A stretch of 64,000 nt of DNA from Nepenthes gracilis (Eukaryota; Streptophyta; Magnoliopsida; Caryophyllales; Nepenthaceae). Within the stretch, counting starts at the first letter, position 1, and the number at the start of each line of letters is the position of its first letter. Made by a program: the position numbers and the translations under genes. The stretch covers positions 12,483,299 through 12,547,298 of the forward strand of contig BSYO01000009.1 in NCBI GenBank assembly GCA_033239525.1, read 5' to 3'. The notes under the pieces were generated by a model. That model had not been told where the DNA came from. It was given only the letters and a program-made list of their open reading frames with translations, and did not search any database. Positions 55,863-64,000 of this stretch are shown one piece after another.

Positions 55863-56321
55863 CTACAACCCTTGTAGACTCAGATGAGTGTGAAAATAAT
55901 TGAGGTGATCCATGGGATCAGCACTCCCATTGTAAGAGTCAAGAATTGACATCTTAAACTTGACCGGTATAGAATGGTTCAAGATCTTTGCCATGAAAGG
56001 AGATCTGTTTAGATCTGCAGCGTGTTCGTCATCCTTGAACACGCGCTTCAAGATCTTCTCCACCCGCGAATCTGTATGGGTGGTGTTGTCACTCCTTTTG
56101 GAGTTAAGGTAGGTTCTCAACTCTATTTTTTCTCTAACGTGGCGAATAGTTGGCCGGCTACTACCACCAGTTGATCTAATGATCTTAGAGGCTCCCTCTT
56201 GAGCCTGAGGGGAGGTGTTTGCTCGAGAATATTGGGGATTCCTCTGTTCGGGACTCTCCTCTAGAATCCTGCTACCCAAACGTCCTTTGAGCCTTGAACG
56301 GCTTTGGGCGTGTGTGGCCAC
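55863..56321 (-). pseudogene. Tat-type Gag N-terminal part
   Basis: The minus frame has NRSPFMAKILNHSIPVKFKM then SILDSYNGSADPMDHLNYFH, fitting the Tat Gag pattern SPF...I...P..FK.P....YDG..DP.DHL..F. The frame stops at 55863; the central Gag part (55457-55862) is broken by shifts. It follows the 5' LTR and primer site in the expected order. Confidence 0.75.
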
Positions 56322-56444
56322 CGGAGCCTATGTGTTGCCTGGCCTCTTGGTCTTCCTGGATGACTTCTTTTTCTTCTAGCCTCCGGAGCTTGTGTGTCGC
56401 CCGGCCTCTTGGTCTTCCTTGATGACTTCTTTTCTTCTGGCCTC
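56321..56444. repeat. Two 62 bp tandem copies in Gag start region
   Basis: CCGGAGCCTATGTGTTGCCT at 56321 and CCGGAGCTTGTGTGTCGCCC at 56383 start two copies that both continue GGCCTCTTGGTCTTCC and end in TTCTTCTRGCCT. Confidence 0.8.
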
Positions 56445-56690
56445 CTATCCTGGAGGCCGAAGCAGGAACTGTAGCGGGCGGAGCCCCATGCTGCGTGTTT
56501 TCCTAATAGACACAGAGCATTTGGAGTATTCTGTTCATACTACTCATATTCTTCGCTAGATTTTGGAAAAATAGTGCTGGCACACCATTGACCACCCGTT
56601 GATCTGGTTACCAGCAGCGTGGCCCTGGTCGGGTGCGATCATTTCTCTGGCTGGCTTGCTAATCTGCGCTCGGGTGTTCACCATTCTAAT

Positions 56691-57476
56691 TGATGAGAAT
56701 AGGCTAGAGAATGAATATGAGAGAAGTAGTAGAGAAAAGTGATTGGCTTTTTGTAAGCTTTTTCACAGAATGACACCAATAATGTGCCCTGAATTCAAGT
56801 TTTGAATAGATTCGGGTCAAATCAATAATTTGAAAGCGAATGAGAGATCGTTCGTAGTCTGAAAGTGAATGAGTTTTGCAGTAGAGAACTTTTGTGGGCA
56901 AATGAGAGCGTGCTTTGGAGTGAGGACTCCATGGCTTTTTATAGTTATTGTGCTGGGCGGCCTTCCTTGTGCAGAAAGGGTTGATTCTCACGCTCTGTTG
57001 GGATCGCTATTTTTTTTGACGTGGAGCCTTTTTGGCAGTAACGGTCATTATCTTGATTGCTTTTCTTCTACATTCTGTAACCGTTATGGTTTACTGTATA
57101 CAGGAAGAGGATTCTGACGCTTTCCTTATGGGATGCGCGTTGAATCTGCTGATAACAATTACAATTGAGGTTGTCTTCTATGGAGAGCCGAAATCAAGGG
57201 AGAGTACCATTGCTAGTCAATGACGGTTGCGTGGGCCAAATTGGCCTTGGCTCATTTAGGGCCTGGTCTTCAGACTGTCCACTAGTCTCGCTTCTGGTCA
57301 ACGTAAGCATTGACCCTTTCAAGGGCAAGTCGTTCGTCCTTCTTTTAGGCTTTTCCTAGTTCACTTAGCATTTCGTTCGGTCAACGGTGGTCGTTGACTG
57401 TCCAGGCATAAATGAGCCGTTTTGGAGTTGGGTCGTTCCTCCTTCTTGATCCAGCCCATTACTAGCATACCCATCA
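56691..57476 (-). repeat. 5' LTR of the Tat-type element, with primer site
   Basis: The plus-strand ends are TGATGAGAATAGG and ATACCCATCA, so the LTR reads TGATGGGTAT...TTCTCATCA on the minus strand. CTATAAAAAGCC (56935-56944, minus) is a TATA box. Two W-box-like inverted pairs lie upstream of it (57296-57315 and 57379-57398). Seven bases inside the LTR end, minus-strand TGGTGAACACCCGAGC (56683 downward) is a likely primer site; I cannot name the tRNA. Length is 786 bp. The matching 3' LTR is not in the window because pol is cut near 50796. Confidence 0.72.
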
Positions 57477-60000
57477 ATATTATATAGTTTTTATTTTTAT
57501 TTTATTTTTTATTTCTTATAGTTTATTTTTTATTTTTTTAGTATTCAAATTTAAATTTTTATTTTTTTTGATTTTTTTTAAATTGATATGTAAAAAATTA
57601 GTTTTACGCAAATTTTTACTCATTTTCTTCGGATTTAGGAGAGAATAGGGATAAAGAGGCAGAGAAGAATGTAAAGGAGAAGAATGAGACAGATTTGAAA
57701 AAAAAAAAAGTCTTAAAGGATATTTAAATATTTAGTTAAGGCAAGTAAATTTTAAAATTTATTCTTCATTTTTTCAAAAAAAATATTGTAACTGTTTTAT
57801 GTTAGTCTAAAATTTATGATTTTATATTCTTAAGTAACATATAAGTGTTCATCTTTATTATTTTTATGTTTGGTTTGCGTGCATAGTCTTTTTTTCATAA
57901 ATTTTATCAAATTTGAGTATATATTATTCATGTTCAATTATTAATGGAAAAAAATATCTTGAAATTTTTGGAGTGTGCTAAAGTACTCTTCTTATATATC
58001 TTTTATTTTACTAGATCCACTGCATAGACCTTGTTTTCCAAGAAATTTGATAACTTTCTATAATGAGGCAAATTTCATAAGGTAACTTTTAAATTTATAA
58101 TACAAATTATAACAAATTATGATATTGAAGCGAGTTATAAGAAAAACTTGTTAAGTGCTTAAAAAGGAATATAAATTTAAGTGATTTGTGGTGTGATAAA
58201 TACGAAATGTTAGGAAGCTAAAATGATGGGGTAGTCCAACAGAAAAACGAGTATCTTATAATTATTATTACGTCCTCGGTACAAAACCTATGTGACAATG
58301 GTGCCATAAAATATTAACCCAAAATTAGAGTGCATCCCTACGTCCAATGTTAGATAATCATTAGAGTGCCAACCTCCTGTCTAAACCTTGGCTAGATTCA
58401 TTAGTACTTGTGCCTCTAGCTTCTTGCTTGGACCTTATCTAAGCTTATGTCCACTACTGCTGCCCAGCTTCTTGTGCCAACCGTGCTAGTACCTGTACTT
58501 GTGCCCATTGTTCCAATGTCGGCAATCTATGCCCAATATATATAGATCTTTTTTTTTTTTTTTTTTTTGTGGTTGCCAGATAGCACTGTAATTGGTCGCC
58601 ATAGTCCACTCAAAGTCTGCTCCTAGGTCCTCCAATCAAATGGTATTACTATTGACCATTGCTATAATGACCAAATTGTGGTTGTTTGGTTGATGTCCAT
58701 CATAGCAAGCCACTCAAGCTAATCCAGCCTAACAAGCCACCCAAACTAAGCCAACCTAACATGCCACTAAAGCAAATTAGCCCAGATCTAAGATCTAAAT
58801 AGATATAGTGTATGTGTAAGGCCTGAATAGGCTGATAACAAATACGAGAGGCCTGGATACGCCTAAAGGGAAAAAGGGTATGGGTGATAAAACCCTCATA
58901 ATTTTTAAAGCACCACGGAGTTTGGATAGGTATAAACATTCTTGCTCGACATACCAAACTAGATAAATATTTTTTTTAATTATATTAATACTTTTTATTT
59001 ATTTTATTTATTATTTAGAATAGTTTACTGATTTGAATGTCAAATGAGTTTTCGAAAATTTCCTCTTGAGACCCATTTCACTTCTTGTTTTATTTATGGT
59101 ACGTAGAAAATCAATTTAAGGTTTCAGATCATACTTTGATACAAGTCGTTAAATGATTTGGGTCGAATTGATTTTTCAAGTATACTTTAGGCATATAATG
59201 CTCGGCCTCATTGAGGTGTTGTTAACATTTTTTTATCTTATTTGGGATTTTTATAAAAAAAGTTGAACTTCGTGAATTACATTACCTTTAACGTATTCTA
59301 TTTGAAATTATTTGACTTCATTGAGCTTAGTCTTTCTAAACATCTCTGCCATTAGTTTTTTTTTTTTTTTTCAATTGTAATTTTGCAACTTGATGGAGCT
59401 CAATCTTCTTGAGCTCATTCACAATAGTTAGTATATTTAGTTTATAACTTACTGACTTATTGTGTTTAATAATTTAAAAATTTTTAGATCATTTTAAAAA
59501 AAATTTTAAATAATTAGCGACACTTAATTTGGACAGATGTGTGTTTCATTCTTTGGTAAGCACTCGTAATAGGATTTTGGGGATTATGTTTCTTTTTTTA
59601 TAGAGGATTAAGATCCTATTTCTTTTGTTATGGTAATTAGATAAAAATTAAATAACTAAGATTTTAAAAATATTTATGAAAAAAAGAGTAATATTTGAAA
59701 ATAAAAAATATTAAATATAATTATATTTTTAATTATTTCATACTATTAATATATATTAAATATTAAATTTATACTTAAAAATTTTTTAATAAAAATAATT
59801 ATTTAAAAAATATTATTTAATATTTAAATTATAATCTTTTATTTTTTTTAATCCAACCATTAGAATGAGTTGAGGAGAGTCGTACAAAAAGGCGCGTGAT
59901 AGACACTTTTACTCTTCAGACATTGGTCTGGATCCTTCCCGTAGGGCTCCTGCATGACCCACTTCCCCATTCTCTTCATCACCTGCTCGCAATTCCGCTC
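57477..60000. other. AT-rich intergenic DNA
   Basis: No coding frame was recognised. The region contains T-runs (58551-58569, 59351-59366), an AT core at 59680-59850 like 21150-21340, and AATCCAACCATTAGAATGAG at 59850, a relative of the ATCCAACGG hairpins near 21 kb. A three-unit 27 bp tandem repeat lies at 58707-58785. Confidence 0.5.
58707..58785. repeat. 27 bp tandem repeat, about three units
   Basis: AAGCCACTCAAGCTAATCCA, AAGCCACCCAAACTAAGCCA and ATGCCACTAAAGCAAATTAG begin successive units, the first two ending GCCTAAC or ACCTAAC. Confidence 0.75.
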
Positions 60001-60093
60001 ATGCTTCCAATTGCTCTATATTGTTGCTCTTTCTCCCTTTAAATCCCCAATCTTATCGCGCCGCTGCAAATTTTGAAATCTCGTCTCGTCTGA

Positions 60094-60314
60094 TTGCTGA
60101 AAATGGCTGGATTGTTGCGGCTAGTTCAAGCGAGAGAATGGCGAGTCTTCCAGACTGTCGAATTGGCCACTGATATACCTTCCAGGCGGGTACACTTGCG
60201 TAATTTGAAGGAAGAATTGTCGCACTCAGGCGCTATATTGCTTTCTGAGTTCTTTTTCGGCGTCTTGAACCTGAAAGCCGTTTAGTTTAGTCCGGTTCGA
60301 AAATTCGTCGCCGA
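60094..60314 (+). pseudogene. First exon of a possible symplekin/HEAT-like gene, with in-frame stop
   Basis: A GC-richer island (59880-60320) has a TATA-like CTATATTG at 60014, a leader, then ATG in AAAATGGCTG at 60094. The frame reads MAGLLRLVQAREWRVFQTVE, later SRRVHLRNLKEELSHSGAIL, LSEFFFGVLNLKAV, a TAG at 60283-60285, then in the same frame FSPVRKFVAE up to a perfect donor GTAAGT at 60315. A single CAG to TAG change would explain the stop. From memory, the SPVRKF motif after a LLSEFLP-like helix recalls the N-terminal HEAT region of plant symplekin-type proteins; this is tentative. Later exons were not found: a LINE fragment starts about 250 bp on. Confidence 0.4.
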
Positions 60315-60564
60315 GTAAGTTCTTTTTTTTCTTTTCTTTCTCTGTCGCATTCCTTTCTTCTCCTCGATTTTTCTCCTTTATGCTGATTCGCTGAGAAGGA
60401 ACTGGAAAATAAGGAACGCACAGATTTGAACCCTAAAAATTTGGCTGCTATGGTGAAACTTTTGATTGTTAGTGACTACACAGTTTTGCTTCAAATGAAG
60501 TGTCTAGCTGAATCGGGTTGTATTGTGGCATACTCTCTATAAAGCTAGCTACCTACGTGTCATG

Positions 60565-61510
60565 TGCATTAAGCTATTTCCACTCTCCGTGACAGATAAT
60601 TTCGTAGACCTTTACATCTCTGGGTAATTCAGTGATGGTCATCAATATCTCCGAGAATCTTTCACAAAAAGGTCCTATCGGATGCCAATTATCTAACCAT
60701 AGAAAAGTATCAGCTCCATCTCCAATATTGTAGCAAAATCGTAGACGAACTTGGGGGCACAACATAATTTTCTTCCAGCTCCATGCTGCAGTTTTCAGAT
60801 CTTTAATGGTCCATATATATCGATCTTTAATTCTCTTAATGTTGATTCATACAGACCATACAGAAGTAAGATCTTTAGTGATAATTTCTCCGAAGTAAGT
60901 GACTTATTGGAGCCTTGTTTGATGCTAGGATATTTTTGATGCCCAATCCTTCTTCATTCTTTGGCGAGCAAACCTCCTGCCATGCTATCTTTACCATAGT
61001 CCTCCCGTCGATAGAGCATGCCTTAGGAATCATTGAATGTAGCATTCAATCTTCTTCAACACTATTTTAGGAAAGATGAAAATAGAAGCCTAATAAAGAT
61101 GGATGGATGATAGGACAGAAGAAATGAGAAAAAACTGTCTGAATCAGGCACTTTGTAATCACCTATAGAAAACACGAACTGCTAGATCTCTTCATCAATC
61201 ACCGGCCTACTTAGAGACCTTTAGAGAATGCCAACAACTGTACGCTGGATGAATATGCAGAGTCTACCTTTGTCAAAAATACCAGAAGAATGTCCCAGCC
61301 CAAAATCCGCATAAAGTGATCGACAATCAATGTTTGGACTTCATCTTTGCCACAAGTTGGAAAACCATCAGCTTTAACCAATAAGAGGATCCGGTTGCGA
61401 TTGCAGTTTTCATTGATGGAGTGGAGGAAGAACTAGTACATTGGTCTACATTTTTAAGCCAATTGAGCTTAGCTTTCTACCAGAGAAAATCTAACTCCTG
61501 GGCCATAGTT
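60565..61510 (-). pseudogene. LINE ORF2 fragment (RT end and zinc-binding domain)
   Basis: On the minus strand, from 61500 down: LKNVDQCTSSSSTPSMKTAI in one frame and NRNRILLLVKADG, FPTCGKDEVQTLIVDHFMRI in another. Then near 60830 comes YIWTIKDLKTAAWSWKKIML, and in the open frame 60765-60574 CYNIGDGADTFLWLDNWHPI then GPFCERFSEIL. These are the region after the RT core and the plant LINE zinc-binding (zf-RVT) domain. Frameshifts break it. It may belong to the autonomous partner of the ORF1-only elements, but no shared ends link them. Confidence 0.75.
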
Positions 61511-61529
61511 TGGAAGTCGAAAATTTTTT

Positions 61530-63730
61530 ATTATTTTTTGACTTTACATATTAATAATTTTTTTTTATTTTAATTTTTTACTTATTTTTATTCTTTTTAA
61601 ACTTTTAAAAATTTATTTTTTATTTTTTATTTTTATTTTATAATTTATATTTTTTATTATTTTATCATTTACCTTTCTTATTTTTAATCCTTTAAATTTT
61701 CAAGACATATTTTATAATTTCTATATTTTTTTTATTTGTCAATATGTTATTCAGTTTCGTCTTTCCTTTTTATTTTTATAAATTATATTTATTTATTTTT
61801 TTTATTTTTTTGATATGTGTATTCTATATTATTAGTTTTTGTTTTATTTTTAATTTATTAGTATTTTAAAGACGGTTAAAAATATTAGAAAATAAAATTT
61901 TAATGCTTAAAAAATAAAAGGGAGAAATAAATAGAACTTAAAGTCAAATTATGAAAATGAAAAGAATACAAAAATTAAATTAAATTAAATAAAAATTTTT
62001 GAACGAGAAATAATAAAAAATAAAAGAAAAAAATAGTTTAATTAAAATTTTTAAAAATCTTTAAAAACGAAAAAGATATTAAAAATAAAAAATAAATAAT
62101 TATAGAATTTAAAATATAACCGAAAAAAAAATGAGAACATCAAATTTAAATACAATTATTTTAATTTTTTTATTTTGTATTTTATTTTCAATTTTTTATT
62201 TTTTCATATTTGATATTTCTCATTTTTATTTTTTTAACCTTTTTTTCCTCTTTTATTCTATCACCTATCTATTTTTTATTTTTCTTTTATATTAAATATT
62301 TTTATAATTTATTTTTTAAAGTTTAATATTTCATCTTAAAATTATTATTTTTATGTTTTATAATTTTTATTTTCATTTTTCATTTATTTTTTGTTTTTAT
62401 GGTTTATTTTTTATTTATTTTTAATATTTAAATTTCAATTCTTATTTTTACAAAATTTTTTAATTTGATATTTGATATTTTACTTTATAAATTATTTTCT
62501 AAATTTTTAAATTATTTGTTTTTCTCTTTTTTGAATATTTGTATTCTGCATTTCTATTTTTGATTTTATGGTCAAAGTATTGCGTGATTTTATTTTTATT
62601 TTATTTCTATTCTAAAGAAAAATAAAAAAATATTGAATTAAAATATTAAAAAACAATTTAAAAATTGAAAGGTTATTTAAAAAATAAAAATATAAACTTG
62701 TACAATATAAAATATAACTGAAAGGTTATATTTTTATTTTATATTTTATTTTATATTTTTCATTTCTTGTATATTTGGTGTTTCTCTTTTTATTCCCTCC
62801 ATTTTTCTCGATTTTAATTTTATAGCTTGTCTATTTTTATTTTTATTTGAAATAAAATATTTTTATAATTTAATTTTAAAATTTTTATCTTTGGTCATTC
62901 AATTATTGTTCTAGGTTGTATGATTTTTTTTTATTTTTCATTAATTTTTAGTTATTATTGCTATTATTATTATTATTATTTATTTTCTCTTATTCCTCTA
63001 ATTTAATCTGTTCTAAATTTTTATTTTTTTATTTAATTTTTGTCTTAAAGATTTCTTTTTAAATTTTTTATTTTTATTAACTTTTTATATTAATTATTTT
63101 TTAATTTTTTATTGTAGTTTTTTATTTAAGTTTTTTAGTTATTTTAATTCTTTTAAAACTTTAAAAATTTTATTATTAATTTTTTTTTTTATTTTTTTAT
63201 GTTTTTATTAATTTATTATTTACCTTTCTTATTTTTAGTCTTATAAAATTTAAGATAGATTTTATAATTTTTATAATTTTTTCTTTTCTCAATATTTTAT
63301 TTGATTTTGTACTTGTTTTTTTATTTTTATAAATTATTTTCTGATTTTTTTATATTATTTATTTTTTTTATTTTTAAAATATGTGTATCTATAATGTTAT
63401 TTTTTATTTTATTTTTACTTTATTAGTATTCTAAAGATGGTCAAAACCATTGGTAAGTAAAACTTTAATGCTTAAAAAAATTAAAAATAATAATAATAAA
63501 ATTTAAAGAGAAATTATGAAAATGAAAAAATGAAGAAATTAAATTAAATAAAAATTTAAAAAGAGAAATAATAAAAAAAGAAAACAAAAAATTGATTAAG
63601 TAAAATTGTAAAAAAATATTTAAAAATTGAAAAGTTGGTTAAAAATATAATGAAAAAATTATAGAATCTAAAATATAATTAAAAAAAAATGAGAACGTAA
63701 AACTTAAATACAGTCATTTTTAATATTTTA
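61530..63730. repeat. Alternating T-rich and A-rich AT block, internally duplicated
   Basis: T-rich segments (61530-61880, 62150-62600, 62720-63430) alternate with A-rich ones (61880-62150, 62620-62720, 63450-63720). 61530-62150 and 63060-63730 are diverged copies in the same orientation: both contain ATTTACCTTTCTTATTTTTA, TTTATTAGTATTYTAAAGAY and AAAATATAAYYRAAAAAAAA then TGAGAAC. There is no gene. Confidence 0.65.
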
Positions 63731-64000
63731 TTTGGACCACTCCAAATTAACAGAAGTTGTTGATGATCTCATTTGCTCCAGAGCTTTTACACAATCAGCT
63801 TTCGAGCTTCCATTCAATCAACTGAGACTCTAATAAGAGAATTCTTGAAAACACGCATTCTCTCGAATATGTAATAGGAAGACACTTGTGCAGTGGGCTT
63901 GAGGTTGCTGGCTCGATCACTTCCAATTTTATGACGGCTCGTCTAAAAAGGAACTTCATCTCTATTCTTCTCAAAGGCTTCTCCCACGAATAGAAGTTTC
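63731..64000 (+). pseudogene. Unidentified coding fragment, second copy of the 48.5 kb repeat
   Basis: The plus strand gives, with shifts, DLICSRAFTQSAFELPFNQL, RLEVAGSITSNFM and TARLKRNFISILLKGFSHE, parallel to the minus frame at 48487-48789 (NCSRAFIQSAEA, FDLHKSFFRR). At DNA level, TGGCTCGATCACTTCCAA and GACGGCTCGTCTAAAAAGGA match the complement near 48540. The copy runs off the window. I do not recognise the protein. Confidence 0.4.

Overview
The window is nuclear DNA from a flowering plant, probably a eudicot. It is gene-poor, AT-rich and built almost wholly of nested, mostly decayed retrotransposons. Evidence for a plant: a 26S proteasome RPT3 gene with plant-like exon structure, Ty3/gypsy pol of the chromovirus and Tat types, a tRNA-iMet-type primer site (TGGTATCAGAG), LINE-type ORF1 proteins pairing a DUF4283-like domain with a CCHC knuckle, and a tRNA-like SINE head. 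The species cannot be told. No intact protein-coding gene was found.

Layout. 1-7.1 kb: an LTR end, then LINE-like retroposons inserted into each other (645-4515 inside an older copy, 1482-1850 inside that) plus a SINE-like unit. 7.1-18.2 kb: AT-rich LTR remains and a decayed chromovirus (gag 9.9-10.4 kb, RT 11.7-13.0 kb, integrase 14.9-16.4 kb) broken by a LINE-like piece and a solo LTR. 18.3-20.5 kb: a 2.3 kb LTR on the minus strand. 21.5-29.9 kb: an RPT3 pseudogene, exon 1 split at codon 29 by a 5.9 kb LINE-like element that itself holds another 2.2 kb LTR. 30.9-38.0 kb: end of an old chromovirus interrupted by a younger, internally deleted one (31762-38026), itself interrupted by a LINE-like element (33421-35947). 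38-50.8 kb: LTRs nested in LTRs and a decayed Ty3/gypsy element with a visible primer site. 50.8-57.5 kb: a Tat-type element on the minus strand interrupted by a solo LTR. 57.5-64 kb: AT-rich DNA, one promising first-exon trace (60.1 kb), a LINE ORF2 fragment and a block of alternating T-rich and A-rich DNA.

The main theme is one family of LINE-like retroposons seen at least six times. Copies share a 5' GAGAGAGAAACTCTC-like box and a 3' end with two palindromes, then CTTACTTACC and poly(A). Some carry only ORF1 and others no ORF at all. No reverse transcriptase was seen inside these copies, so they appear to be moved in trans. Insert lengths run from 5.9 kb down to 16 bp. The tiny inserts, which are only the last bases of the element flanked by target-site duplications, are the most unusual objects here. 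The second theme is a pair of LTR families whose U3 is studded with palindromic W-box pairs (GGTCAAC....GTTGACC) upstream of a TATA box.
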